A stretch of DNA of 48,203 bases from positions 1-48,203 of the forward strand of contig JAQUIG010000018.1 of assembly GCA_028683435.1 (NCBI GenBank), read 5' to 3'. Position 1 is the first letter of the stretch. Every line of letters begins with the position of its first letter. The position numbers and the translations under genes are program-made. Shown one piece after another: positions 1 through 8,219 of this stretch. The notes beneath the pieces were generated by a model, which was not told the origin of the DNA, did no database searches, and saw only the letters and a program-made list of their open reading frames with translations. Source of the DNA: Desulfuromonadaceae bacterium. Lineage in GTDB: Bacteria > Desulfobacterota > Desulfuromonadia > Geobacterales > Pseudopelobacteraceae.

Positions 1-232
1 CAGATCTGGCGATGTTTTCCAGCTCTGCAGCGTGGGTAGCCTCCAATTCACTCTTTTCCATTTCAAGTTGAGCCAGCCTGGTTTCAAGAATGACAACCGC
101 TTCACGGGCGGAATCCACCCCTTGGTTGATCCCGTTCAACTCGGCCCGTAACCCCTGCTGGGCGGCCTTATGGGTATCCATTAACTGATCTACTTCCTGC
201 AATTCTTCCAGCATGTCCAGTTTTTTTTTCAA
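1..232 (-). CDS. Zinc-ribbon coiled-coil protein (DUF164/zf-RING_7 type), N-terminal part
   Basis: Only the first 77 codons lie in the window; the gene runs off the left edge. A TTG start at 232 is preferred because an AGGGAGA ribosome site lies about 7 bases upstream. An in-frame ATG at 214 has no such site. The visible peptide is highly charged and helical, rich in Glu, Gln, Leu and Ala, as expected for the N-terminal coiled coil of proteins that end in a C4 zinc ribbon. It follows the Nif3 gene by 42 bases on the same strand. In Geobacter-like and many other bacteria this protein type sits next to nif3, and this neighbourhood is the main basis for the name. The zinc ribbon is outside the window and cannot be confirmed. 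A run of nine A follows the start codon. Confidence 0.6.
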   Translation of the reverse strand, partial: MKKKLDMLEELQEVDQLMDTHKAAQQGLRAELNGINQGVDSAREAVVILETRLAQLEMEKSELEATHAAELENIARS

Positions 233-274
233 ATTGATTCTCCCTTGCTGCGAATTAATTCTGACTGTTCCCGA

Positions 275-1393
275 CTATATTCGAAACGGATCGGATTCCG
301 TTCGGCACGCTTCTACCTGACACTCCGTATAGCCAGACGTGAGGAGCGCCCGGCCAAGTCGTTCCGTTATCTCATCCACCATGATTATTTCCGTAGGGAA
401 ATGGCCGGCATCAATCAAGGCGAGGCCGAGATCTTCGGCATCACGCGCCTCGTGATATTTTACGTCGCCGGTCACCAGCAGATCTGCACCGGACATGGCC
501 GCATCGTGCAGTAACGATGCGCCACTGCCGCTGCAGAGCGCTACCTTTGAAATTCTGGCGGCGGGATCGCCAACATAGCGGAGAGCTGGCGCCGACAGAA
601 CCTTTCTGAGCCGGTCGGCATACTCCGCCAGCGTCACAGGTTCCGCTAAACGCCCGATCCGCCCGATGCCCATTTTTTCCCCCTCGTTCAGAAGCGGATA
701 AATATCAAAGGCCGGCTCCTCATAAGGATGCACCGCCAGCAGCGCCTTCACGGCTCGCGGCAGCTGCGAGCGCTCTATCAGCAGTTCAAGCCGCTCTTCA
801 GGCACTTTTGCCAACGTACCAACCGTTCCGGTAAACGGATTCGCACCCTCGAGCGGGGTGAACGTCCCTATTCCCTCTGCGGCAAAGGTGCAGTCGCGGT
901 ATTTTGCCCCTGCCGCGGCGTAAGGGGACAGTACGGAGCGGAGCTTTTCAAGCTGGTCACCCGGAACAAACACAACCAACTTGACCAGCTCACCGGTTGT
1001 TGTCACCTTGAGCGGGGCACAACCGGTAAGCCCGATCTTAGCCGCCAGCAGATCATTCAGACCGCCACTGGCAATGTCATAGTTGGTATGCATGGAGAGT
1101 ATCGACAGCCCACCTTTAATCGCCTTTTGAATGGAAGCGCCGTGCGGGGTTGCCGCTGATATTGACTTGAGTGGCTTGAATATAAGCGGGTGGTGAGTGA
1201 CGAGCAGTTGGCAGGAAGCTTTGAGGGCGGAATCGATTACGTCAGGGGTCGGATCAAGGGCAACCATGATGCGTGTCACTCCGGCTGCAGGGTCTCCGAT
1301 CTGGAGCCCGGAATTATCCCACGCTTCTGCCAGAGCTATCGGAGCTATTTTGTTAATAACTCCAACTATATCGGCTGTTTTTGGTATTTTCAT
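275..1393 (-). CDS. Nif3-like dinuclear metal-centre protein
   Basis: A 372-residue protein of the Nif3/YbgI/YqfO family, toroidal hexamers that hold two metal ions per subunit. The N-terminal half shows the metal-ligand block around THHPLIF (His67, His68) and HTNYD (His102, Asp106). The C-terminal half has DAGHFPTE with further His and Glu ligands. The length exceeds the roughly 250 residues of E. coli YbgI and matches the longer YqfO form, which carries an inserted CutA/PII-like domain at about residues 130-240. The cellular role is uncertain; relation to GTP cyclohydrolase I has been proposed for the family but activity is not settled. It lies 42 bases upstream of the zinc-ribbon gene and 117 bases downstream of the tRNA. 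Confidence 0.9.
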   Translation of the reverse strand: MKIPKTADIVGVINKIAPIALAEAWDNSGLQIGDPAAGVTRIMVALDPTPDVIDSALKASCQLLVTHHPLIFKPLKSISAATPHGASIQKAIKGGLSILSMHTNYDIASGGLNDLLAAKIGLTGCAPLKVTTTGELVKLVVFVPGDQLEKLRSVLSPYAAAGAKYRDCTFAAEGIGTFTPLEGANPFTGTVGTLAKVPEERLELLIERSQLPRAVKALLAVHPYEEPAFDIYPLLNEGEKMGIGRIGRLAEPVTLAEYADRLRKVLSAPALRYVGDPAARISKVALCSGSGASLLHDAAMSGADLLVTGDVKYHEARDAEDLGLALIDAGHFPTEIIMVDEITERLGRALLTSGYTECQVEACRTESDPFRI

Positions 1394-1509
1394 AGGCTTA
1401 AATCAAAAAGAGTGCAACCTTTCGGTGTGCACTCTCGTGTTGAGGTATGGGGTCGGGACGTTCCCAAATATCTGGCCGGCATCCGGCGTTTATCCCTCGA
1501 TGTATGAAA

Positions 1510-1586
1510 TGGTGGGCCCACCAGGACTCGAACCTGGGACCAACCGGTTATGAGCCGGTGGCTCTAGCCAACTGAGCTATAGGCCC
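1510..1586 (-). tRNA. tRNA with CAU anticodon (Ile2 or elongator Met)
   Basis: The 77-base cloverleaf is complete. The acceptor arm GGGCCTA pairs with TGGGCCC, with one G-U pair. The D-arm is TAGCTCAGTTGGCTAGAGC, the anticodon arm ACCGGCTCATAACCGGT has CAT, the T-arm is CAGGTTCGAGTCCTG, and CCA is encoded. A CAU anticodon serves either elongator methionine or lysidine-modified isoleucine (AUA). The GGGCCT acceptor and the CTCATAACCG loop resemble Ile2 species somewhat more, but this is not decisive. Confidence 0.92.
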
Positions 1587-1598
1587 GTAGGGATTTGT

Positions 1599-1628
1599 AT
1601 CATAGAAGAGGTAGACACCCTCTGTCAA
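1599..1628 (-). promoter_or_regulatory. sigma-70 type promoter of the CAU tRNA
   Basis: On the minus strand TTGACA (1628-1623) and TATGAT (1604-1599) are separated by 18 bases. The predicted start of transcription falls about 5 bases before the mature tRNA 5' end, as expected for a stable RNA promoter. Confidence 0.65.
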
Positions 1629-1642
1629 GAAAATTTGACGTG

Positions 1643-1828
1643 TCATGTCAACAGTAAACACCCCCAACTCAAGCGACTTGCTGGTGATTGTTGTAATTCA
1701 TTGCAAAAATTGCCAGTGCCACATAACCGAGTCCGGCAGATTCTGTCTTGAGGCCAAATTGCTTTTTCAAGGCACTGCCGACAGGTTTCTTCGTCAAAAA
1801 ACTGATTGCGAAACTCATTGATATTCAT
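1643..1828 (-). pseudogene. IS1595-type transposase N-terminal remnant
   Basis: A 61-codon frame with a strong AGGAGG site before its ATG. Residues 1-36 match the start of IS1595/ISXO2-like transposases: a short helix MNINEFRNQFFDEETCRQCL, then an aromatic-proline step and a C-x(4)-C remnant where the family has WP-x-CPxCG. The second Cys pair of the zinc ribbon, the DDE domain and the C-terminus are absent, and the tail after about residue 37 does not resemble a transposase. I infer a deleted or decayed insertion. Terminal inverted repeats were not identified. Confidence 0.55.
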
Positions 1829-1975
1829 AGGCTAGTTCCTCCTAGAAGAGTAAACTACCATAACCCATGCGTCAGATTACGTCATTCCAGGCTTTCTTTG
1901 GATGATAGAACCGAAAAATTTTAATCACTGTTTTTGATGCATTCCTGTAATTCTGCTTCGACAAATATTCCCACC

Positions 1976-2830
1976 CTAACGTGGCAATATGGCATACTGA
2001 ATGTTGTTTTTTCCTGAAACTTTCACTTCATACATCAATTTGTCGGCAATTGAAATTATCTCATCGAAATTGCAAGAACCATGGGTACACGTCAGCACAC
2101 CTATGCTGAACGTTGTTGTCAGATTTTGATTCCTGGCTGTTTCAATAAGTTGCTCTCTGACTTTCTGCATCACCAATTTAACTGCAGCGGGGCCGGTTTC
2201 CGGAAGAAAAATAGTAAATTCGTCTCCACCAACTCGAGCAACAACGTCTGTCCTACGAAGGCTTTGAGCAAGACATATTACTACTGCCTTGAGTAGTTCA
2301 TTCCCTTTTTTATGGCCGTGGCAGTCATTGACCTTTTTGAAATTGTCGAGGTCCAGATAGGCGATCGAGAACGGGCACCCTCGACGCTGGAGATGCAATA
2401 TTTCGTATTCTACGAGCCCGGAAAATGCCCTTATGTTCATAACGCCTGTTAAAGGGTCGGTTCGTGAAAGAGAATCTTTCGTTTCAAACAATTGATGTAT
2501 ACTTGAAAGGGTAATTGCCATAGTACAAAATATACCAAGCGTAGAAACCATATTCCATGTCAAGGCAATGAGACTCGACCCATGGCTGTTTATCGTCCAA
2601 ATCACAGCACAAATTAAGGAGTTGATGATGCCAGCTTTTTTTCCAGCAAACCAGGTGACAAATGCAATGGGTAATAAGTAAAAGAATGAAACCATGTACT
2701 CGTTCGAGGATAGATAATCAACTACACCAATCAGCACCGCACAAACCAATCCGATAACAACATTGAATAATTGTCCTCTTCGTTCAAGGAAACGGAAATG
2801 ACGAATGAGAACAGATTCAAATTTGGTCAT
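1976..2830 (-). CDS. Membrane-bound GGDEF diguanylate cyclase
   Basis: A 284-residue protein. Residues about 20-112 hold four hydrophobic segments, an integral-membrane sensor region with no recognised name. Residues about 120-280 form a GGDEF domain with DPLTG at its start, the metal-site Asp in YLDLDNFKKVND, and an intact GGDEF signature at 201-205. RRTD at 192-195, five residues before the signature, fits the inhibitory RxxD site that binds c-di-GMP. It should therefore be an active, product-inhibited enzyme making c-di-GMP from two GTP. Base composition is visibly more AT-rich than the flanking genes, and it lies between a transposase remnant and an XRE regulator, so acquisition by transfer is possible. 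Confidence 0.88.
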   Translation of the reverse strand: MTKFESVLIRHFRFLERRGQLFNVVIGLVCAVLIGVVDYLSSNEYMVSFFYLLPIAFVTWFAGKKAGIINSLICAVIWTINSHGSSLIALTWNMVSTLGIFCTMAITLSSIHQLFETKDSLSRTDPLTGVMNIRAFSGLVEYEILHLQRRGCPFSIAYLDLDNFKKVNDCHGHKKGNELLKAVVICLAQSLRRTDVVARVGGDEFTIFLPETGPAAVKLVMQKVREQLIETARNQNLTTTFSIGVLTCTHGSCNFDEIISIADKLMYEVKVSGKNNIQYAILPR

Positions 2831-3015
2831 ATGGGATTATATGAATATTTATCATTTTAAGGAGTTGCATAATTTCTTCATAAATTTTATTGCAGACTAA
2901 TTTGTAATTTATTAATACTACCTCCATATACAATGTATTACGTGCACTAGTCAACGAAATATTTGAACGTAACAAGCGGTAGTTACCGTTAAGGGTGGTC
3001 TGTTATAGTGTTAAG

Positions 3016-3378
3016 ATGAAACAGAAACTCATTACCAGCCAAGAGATAGGGAATGTGATCAGGAAGCGTCGTAGAGAATTGGGTATTTCACAGGAAAGAC
3101 TGGCCGAGATCCTGGGGGTCTCCTACCAGCAGGTACAACGTTACGAAAACGGCAGCAACAAGCTGAATGTAGAATCCATCCAGAATGTTGCTGCCGCCCT
3201 AGCTGTCCCGGTGGCTTACTTTTTCGAATCTGCCAACCTCACCGTAGTGGCGGAATGCCCCATTCCATACCAACCAACTGAAGAGAAGACCCTTCTCAAA
3301 CATTTCCGGCAAATATCCGCCCGTAATGGCAAACTTGTCGTAATCAGTGTCGCCCGACTTGCCGCCAAGGGACATTAG
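3016..3378 (+). CDS. XRE-family helix-turn-helix regulator
   Basis: A 120-residue DNA-binding protein from the ATG at 3016. An in-frame GTG at 2995 would add seven residues; neither start has a strong ribosome site. The helix-turn-helix lies at residues about 10-65, with the Cro/C1 pattern SQERLAEILGVSYQQVQRYE followed by a conserved Leu-rich helix ending in PVAYFFE. The pattern resembles short chromosomal regulators common in proteobacteria that lack a cupin or peptidase domain. The C-terminal 45 residues are not assigned. It is transcribed divergently from the GGDEF gene across 185 AT-rich bases, so it may control that gene or itself; this is inference. Its target is unknown. Confidence 0.82.
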   Translation: MKQKLITSQEIGNVIRKRRRELGISQERLAEILGVSYQQVQRYENGSNKLNVESIQNVAAALAVPVAYFFESANLTVVAECPIPYQPTEEKTLLKHFRQISARNGKLVVISVARLAAKGH

Positions 3379-3417
3379 GTAGCCGTTTCTAATGATGTGC
3401 CGGGCTAGGTAATGGAC

Positions 3418-3459
3418 AAAAAACAGTCGCTTTCCTGTTGCAGGATAAGCGACTGTTTT
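3418..3459 (-). terminator. Intrinsic terminator downstream of efpL
   Basis: AAAACAGTCGCTT (3420-3432) pairs with AAGCGACTGTTTT (3447-3459), and the loop contains a smaller TCCTG/CAGGA stem. On the minus strand the stem is followed by a run of T, placing it 30 bases after the EF-P-like gene. It could also stop plus-strand transcripts from the XRE gene. Confidence 0.75.
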
Positions 3460-3489
3460 GATTTTAACGCCGAACGTAAGTTTCAGCAG

Positions 3490-4053
3490 TTATGCCCGCG
3501 AAAGAAAGCGGCCATCCCGAGTATCGACTTTTACTTTTTCCCCCGCTTCAAGATACGGAGGAACCCGAATTTTCAGCCCGGTTTCAAGAATCGCTTCCTT
3601 TGTCTCGGCTGTCGCAGTGGCGTTTTTCATCACCGGCGGCGTTTCTGTCACCGTCAATTCAACCGTCATCGGCAGGTCAACGTTAACCATGCGCCCTTCG
3701 AACAGGCCCAGCACAACTTCAGTGCCATCGAGCAGATACAGCGAGAGCGGTTCAAACTCATCAGCCGGCATCTCGAACTGTTCATAGTTTTCAAGGTCCA
3801 TAAAAACCCCGGTACCGCCATCGGCATACAGGAACTGCCCTTTATGGCGCTCGAAATCAGCCTCATCCACCTTATCGCCGGAACGGAAGGTTCTTTCCAG
3901 CACCTGGCCGGTAATCAGGTTACGGTATTTGGTCTTTACCATGGTGTTGGCGCCACGTGCGGTGGGTGAACTGATGTTGATATCGACGATCAGGCAGGGG
4001 GCACCGTCCAGCTGAATAACGAGCCCTTTTTTGAAATCGGATGTAGAAAACAT
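3490..4053 (-). CDS. efpL: Elongation factor P-like protein EfpL/YeiP
   Basis: A 187-residue protein with the three beta-barrel domains of elongation factor P, which binds stalled ribosomes and relieves arrest at proline runs. The tip of the first domain reads SSPTARGAN with Arg33. This is the signature of the YeiP/EfpL subfamily (E. coli YeiP has SPTARGA), not the Lys34 type of classical EF-P. EfpL is reported to act without the lysine modification pathway. The C-terminal TGLKIRVPPYL block and the DTRDGRFLSRA end match the family. It is separated from queF by 47 bases. The standard EF-P, if present, is elsewhere. Confidence 0.88.
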   Translation of the reverse strand: MFSTSDFKKGLVIQLDGAPCLIVDINISSPTARGANTMVKTKYRNLITGQVLERTFRSGDKVDEADFERHKGQFLYADGGTGVFMDLENYEQFEMPADEFEPLSLYLLDGTEVVLGLFEGRMVNVDLPMTVELTVTETPPVMKNATATAETKEAILETGLKIRVPPYLEAGEKVKVDTRDGRFLSRA

Positions 4054-4100
4054 AAAAACTGATTCTCCTTGGTAATGTGTATATTAATAGACGGTGCTAT

Positions 4101-4529
4101 TTACTTTCGGTATTCCGCCGTCGGCCAGAACGGGATGCCGCCGCGCGGGGTAAATTCGCCGCGCACCGTCAGCCAGGCCGGGTCCAGCAGCTTCACCAGA
4201 TCATTGCAGATGCGGTTGACTCCCGCTTCGTGGAACTCTCCATGCATGCGGAACGAACCGAGGTACAGCTTCAGGCTTTTGCTCTCGACACAAAGCTCGC
4301 CTGGCTGGTAATCAATGACGATCTTGCCGAAATCTGGCTGCCCGGTCATCGGACAGAGACAGGTGAACTCGGGGCATTCGATATGCAGGGTGCCGACTGC
4401 GCCGGCAGGATTCAACTCTGTCCGGGCAAAAGGGCTCGGGAACGCTTCCAGCAGACCGGCATCAGGCTTGTCATAGTTGTAGGTGGTAGCGCCGGAGCCG
4501 AGAGATTTAAGTTGATCGTGTAATTTCAT
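4101..4529 (-). CDS. queF: NADPH-dependent preQ0 reductase QueF
   Basis: A 142-residue single-domain QueF of the short YkvM type. It reduces 7-cyano-7-deazaguanine to 7-aminomethyl-7-deazaguanine in queuosine biosynthesis. The nucleophilic Cys59 lies in EFTCLCPMTGQPDF, with the partner Asp66 in the same motif. ESKSLKLY is the QueF NADPH motif and FHEAGVNRI carries the substrate-binding Glu. The length matches unimodular enzymes, not the roughly 280-residue E. coli form. No other queuosine gene is next to it, and I saw no preQ1 riboswitch in the 75 bases upstream. Confidence 0.95.
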   Translation of the reverse strand: MKLHDQLKSLGSGATTYNYDKPDAGLLEAFPSPFARTELNPAGAVGTLHIECPEFTCLCPMTGQPDFGKIVIDYQPGELCVESKSLKLYLGSFRMHGEFHEAGVNRICNDLVKLLDPAWLTVRGEFTPRGGIPFWPTAEYRK

Positions 4530-4604
4530 TTAAGTCACTTCCAAGTGTATAAAATCGGTCAAAAGGCGGCACCATATCAACAAAGGAAACAAAGGACAAT
4601 GTTT

Positions 4605-5864
4605 TCAAACAGCCACCGGCAGAACGCTTCCCGCCTCGGGTACAAGATAGCAACGCCAATTTTCAGGCAGCAATTCAGCCGCCAGCTCCATGGCTCCGTC
4701 AAGTGTCTGCGCCGGGAGCATTCCCATTGCCTCAACCTGTTCCGCCGCAAACTGTGACACGAGGATAATCTTGAACCGTTGAGCTTTCTGCAACAGCGAG
4801 TATGCGGTCTGGCCGTTAATCTCGTACTGCGCCCGCAGTGCCGCTTCAAACTCTTCGAGGCGCGTATGGCGAAACCAGTTAAAGAATGTTCCGTTGCCGA
4901 AGCCGTCACGACACTCCGCAAGCAGGATCATCACTCCCCCGTCGCGGAGAGCCTGCGCAGCATACTCCATCGACTTATGGGCCTGAATAAGGTTGATATC
5001 CTTGGGCAGACCGCCACAGGAAGCAATCACCAGATCACATTTTTCCACCAGTGGATAGGCGAATTTCTCCCGATAAAAGCGGCAGCCGGCCTCGTGCGCG
5101 TCGCGCCAATCGCCGGCAAAAGCAGCTATGATACCCTTGTCGGCGCCGAGGACGGTATTCAGGATAAAAGCCGGTTTCGCCAGAGCACACCCTTCAACCA
5201 TCGCATGGTGAACCGGATTACCCTCCAGATTACCGGTGGTCGCCAACGGATTCTTGCCGCTTCCTTCACCAGGATTCAGCACGGTAAAATGGCTCGCCAT
5301 ACAGGCCTTTCGACTGGCGATACCCGGCAGGACACTCTTGCGCCCGCCGCCAAAACCGGCGAAGTAATGAAAACCGATCGTACCGGTCAGGATCAGGTGA
5401 TCAGCCTCCACCGCCCTGCGGTTGATGCTGACACTGATCCCGTTTGAGGTCGTACCGATGCAGGTCAACATGTCCGGATCATCGCAGTCGTGATCTGAAA
5501 CATGAATCCGGCCATACAGCAGGCCAAGAATCCTACGATGTTCATGCTCGGTTTGCTTGCGATGAATGCCGAGGGCGATCAGAATTTCAATATCATGGTC
5601 GGCGATCCCCTGGCGGTTCAGACGTTCTATCAGCAGCGGCAGGTATATTTCACTGCCGGCATAACGGGTGATGTCTGAGGTAACGACAACAACCTTTTCA
5701 CCCGGCCTGAAGGAGGAAAGAACGTTGTGGCAGCCATCCAGCGCGGCTGCGATTATCTCTGCGGGGGATTTATCGACAACAACCGGCAAAGGAGTGATGA
5801 CTCCCGCCAGCCGTTCCGGCAGGAGGTTAAGAGTAAATGTGGTTGATCCGTATTTCAGTTTCAT
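4605..5864 (-). CDS. LarA-family nickel-pincer racemase/epimerase
   Basis: A 419-residue member of the lactate racemase (LarA) family, enzymes that use a nickel-pincer nucleotide to racemise or epimerise 2-hydroxy acids. The active-site pattern is complete. His101 in GIHRKQTEHE, His166 and Lys176 in GFHYFAGFGGGRKS, and His192 in ASHF correspond in order and spacing to LarA His108, His174, Lys184 and His200. Lys176 should carry the cofactor. The cofactor-synthesis genes larB, larC and larE are not nearby. The substrate cannot be read from sequence, since many LarA homologues act on hydroxy acids other than lactate. A YtxH gene begins the same transcript 15 bases upstream. Confidence 0.85.
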   Translation of the reverse strand: MKLKYGSTTFTLNLLPERLAGVITPLPVVVDKSPAEIIAAALDGCHNVLSSFRPGEKVVVVTSDITRYAGSEIYLPLLIERLNRQGIADHDIEILIALGIHRKQTEHEHRRILGLLYGRIHVSDHDCDDPDMLTCIGTTSNGISVSINRRAVEADHLILTGTIGFHYFAGFGGGRKSVLPGIASRKACMASHFTVLNPGEGSGKNPLATTGNLEGNPVHHAMVEGCALAKPAFILNTVLGADKGIIAAFAGDWRDAHEAGCRFYREKFAYPLVEKCDLVIASCGGLPKDINLIQAHKSMEYAAQALRDGGVMILLAECRDGFGNGTFFNWFRHTRLEEFEAALRAQYEINGQTAYSLLQKAQRFKIILVSQFAAEQVEAMGMLPAQTLDGAMELAAELLPENWRCYLVPEAGSVLPVAV

Positions 5865-5879
5865 CTGTGACGGGTCCGG

Positions 5880-6125
5880 TTAAATCCAGGCATCCCCGCC
5901 ATCGTACTCATAATCGGCACCCCTGGTTTTGGGAGTAACCCTGAATTTCGCATCGCGGGCAAGACGCTTAACTCTATCGGCGGCAGTTTCCCTCAGGTCG
6001 GATAGCTTCCCACGCATTTCACGACCAGGCGCAGGGGCCAGCAGCAGAGCGACTGCAGCACCAATTACGGCACCGGAGACAAGAGCGATCACAGCAGCTG
6101 CAGCGTTATCGTTGTTGGTTGACAT
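5880..6125 (-). CDS. YtxH-domain small membrane protein
   Basis: An 81-residue protein with one hydrophobic Ala/Val-rich segment at about residues 9-30 followed by APAPGREMRGKL, the YtxH/gas-vesicle-like signature. A charged helix follows. AAAGGAG lies just upstream of the ATG. Members are membrane-anchored and often linked to envelope stress, with no defined biochemical activity. It lies 15 bases before the LarA-like gene on the same strand, so the two are probably co-transcribed. A second YtxH protein is encoded at 24367. Confidence 0.8.
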   Translation of the reverse strand: MSTNNDNAAAAVIALVSGAVIGAAVALLLAPAPGREMRGKLSDLRETAADRVKRLARDAKFRVTPKTRGADYEYDGGDAWI

Positions 6126-6243
6126 GGCAGACTCCTTTATCGAGACATCAAAATTAGTAAACGGACCCTGTTTTTAGCACAGCGTACGGGTGGAATCAAA
6201 ACAAAATTCATACCCACATGACGGCGGAGACATCTGGCCGAAA

Positions 6244-6630
6244 TCAGCACAACCCATGTTTGGTGAGAAGATCGCTAAAGCTCTGCTGCATGAGCGGCTT
6301 CGTGAGGTAATCATCACAACCGCCCTGTATCAGGGCATCAAACATGTCGTCAGGGGAGCTGCTCCCTGTCACCATAAAAACAGTTGCCCGCGCGCACCCG
6401 GCTGCAGCCTCCATTTCTCTGATTTTTTTGAGAGCTTCATGCCCATCCATGCCGGGCATGAAGATGTCCATGCAAATCAAGTCAAAATGTGCACCTGATC
6501 CGAGAGCCTCTTCGACCAGTTTCAGAGCGTCCTCGCCGCTTTCGGCACAGGCAACAGCCGCGCGACCTTCGAGAAACATGGCAAGCAATTCGCGGTTCAT
6601 CTCCACATCATCAACAATCAAGGCTTTCAT
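6244..6630 (-). CDS. Single-domain response regulator (CheY-like)
   Basis: A 128-residue receiver domain without an output domain. It shows the acidic pair DD near residue 8, the phospho-acceptor Asp in MDIFMPGMDG near residue 56, the switch Thr in MVTGSSSP and the conserved Lys in YLTKPL. Its ATG overlaps the stop of the FapA gene (ATGA at 6627-6630), so translation is probably coupled. The hybrid kinase encoded upstream in the same cluster is a plausible phospho-donor; this is inference from position. Confidence 0.9.
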   Translation of the reverse strand: MKALIVDDVEMNRELLAMFLEGRAAVACAESGEDALKLVEEALGSGAHFDLICMDIFMPGMDGHEALKKIREMEAAAGCARATVFMVTGSSSPDDMFDALIQGGCDDYLTKPLMQQSFSDLLTKHGLC

Positions 6631-8105
6631 GCGCCCGTCTCCTGTGTACTTGATCGATTTTTTTGTTGTTCAAGCAGGCTCTGCTGTACGAAGGTCTGTT
6701 CAATCATCTGAGCCTTGAAAGAAAGCTCGGTCATTCCAAGGAAACGAAACCCCCCTTCAATGCTATTTTCTATGATGCTTACAGGTCCCTTGCGTTCTTC
6801 AAGGATATTGTCACTGGTCATTCCGGCAGTGATATTGACACCCTCGTACAGCATCTTTTTTACATTTATCTTCGGGTTGCACTGTTCATAGGTTCTTGAA
6901 CGAACCTCTTGGGTCCGCTCTGTAACCATGGCGCGTTTTTTTGCGAACTCCTTCATATCAACGCTTCCTTTTGGTGCTGCAGTGAACTCTGCGACCAGCA
7001 CCTTTAACTCGTTGAACAGGCTGTTGAGTTCTTCAAGGTCACCATAGTGAACACCGGCTACCACGCGAGTTCGGAGTGCCGTTCTGCTCCCCAGATTGCC
7101 GCACTCAATACCGGCCAGAGCAAAATACTCGCCCCCGGTCAGCCCCCCTTTGTTGACGGATATCACCCCCAGACACTTGATCAGAGAACTTCGAATCTCA
7201 ACCTCTGCGGTAATATTACCGGCGCACTCTATCACCGCGTCAGAAATGAAGTTGGCAGATATCGAACCACCGCAGATGACCTTCCCCGTCCCCTGCCCGC
7301 TCATGCCGCAAAAGGAGATATCCCCGTCAGACTCAATCGCGCAAACACCGACATTCCCGAGTATTTTAATCCCCTTGGTCGCCTTGACGAAAAAGCCGTC
7401 CAGAACATCCCCCTTCACCTCAACATACCCCTTGAAAGCTACGTTGCCGACCTTGAAATCAACATTACCGTCGATCTGGTAGATATCCTCGACCGAGATC
7501 ACATTCTCTCGCACACAGATACGCCCGGTGGCCTCGGCAAAAAGAGTCAGGGCATCGTCGCTCAGGCGGATATTTTGCCCGATTTCAATCTTGACCGGAG
7601 AGCCCGGCAGCGGCGGGATTATTTTTCCGGTGACGGTCCTTCCGGGGGTTCCAGGACCGGGGGGCTGGATCGTCGCGACCAGTTCTCCCGCATCGACATT
7701 CAGGAAAGACTGTACCCGGCGGAAATCTACGGTTCCGGTGCCCCCTTCATCCGGCTCCGCTTCTGCAAGGTCATCGGCAACGCCCATGACAATCTGTCCA
7801 TCTTCGCCGGGAACCATAGCAGACCCCAGCGCCAGTAAAAGACGATTTACGGATTTTAAGCTCACTGCAGAATTGAGCAGCGTGGTTACCGACTCCTCAA
7901 CAACTCCTTCCGTAATCTTGAATTGAGCCAGATGCACCTGCAGCTCGGCATACGTAAGAGGTGTTCCTCCGGTAGTTGACGGTTCATAAAAGCAGTGGCA
8001 TTCCAGCCCATCCGGGCTGATTTCAAACGTAAGCGTATATCCGTAGCGCTTGATTTCAAAGCGGTTGACCGTATCTGCTCCCTTTACAAACTGTTTTTCA
8101 GTCAC
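6627..8105 (-). CDS. FapA family (DUF342) polymerising scaffold protein
   Basis: A 492-residue protein from the GTG at 8105, chosen because GAGAGGT lies 7 bases upstream. A longer frame to 8180 exists but its first 25 residues look non-coding. The N-terminal 150 residues are an alpha/beta region; residues about 150-350 form the Gly-rich right-handed beta-helix typical of DUF342, with repeats of the form GxVxFKGYVEVKGDV. The C-terminal part is a coiled coil. The family is annotated as flagellar assembly protein A and is thought to be bactofilin-like. Here it is flanked by two receivers and lies in a c-di-GMP/kinase cluster, so a signalling-linked or polar scaffold role is plausible. Confidence 0.8.
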   Translation of the reverse strand: MTEKQFVKGADTVNRFEIKRYGYTLTFEISPDGLECHCFYEPSTTGGTPLTYAELQVHLAQFKITEGVVEESVTTLLNSAVSLKSVNRLLLALGSAMVPGEDGQIVMGVADDLAEAEPDEGGTGTVDFRRVQSFLNVDAGELVATIQPPGPGTPGRTVTGKIIPPLPGSPVKIEIGQNIRLSDDALTLFAEATGRICVRENVISVEDIYQIDGNVDFKVGNVAFKGYVEVKGDVLDGFFVKATKGIKILGNVGVCAIESDGDISFCGMSGQGTGKVICGGSISANFISDAVIECAGNITAEVEIRSSLIKCLGVISVNKGGLTGGEYFALAGIECGNLGSRTALRTRVVAGVHYGDLEELNSLFNELKVLVAEFTAAPKGSVDMKEFAKKRAMVTERTQEVRSRTYEQCNPKINVKKMLYEGVNITAGMTSDNILEERKGPVSIIENSIEGGFRFLGMTELSFKAQMIEQTFVQQSLLEQQKNRSSTQETGA

Positions 8106-8219
8106 AGGCCACCTCTCGGAAAATTTACTGGCAACACAAGCCGGATAGCAGCAGAGCAAACCAGCCATTATGTCGGGCACTTCGATCCAGCTATACTACA
8201 CCGTACGTTACTGCTACTG

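Noticed and set aside
1197-1553. Plus-strand frame ending in a GPPGLEPGTNRL-type peptide
   Set aside because: This is the well-known false translation of the antisense strand of a tRNA; the frame also lies opposite the Nif3 gene.
6627-8180. Longer start for FapA at 8180
   Set aside because: The first 25 codons encode an unrelated Cys/Pro-rich peptide without a ribosome site; the GTG at 8105 has one.
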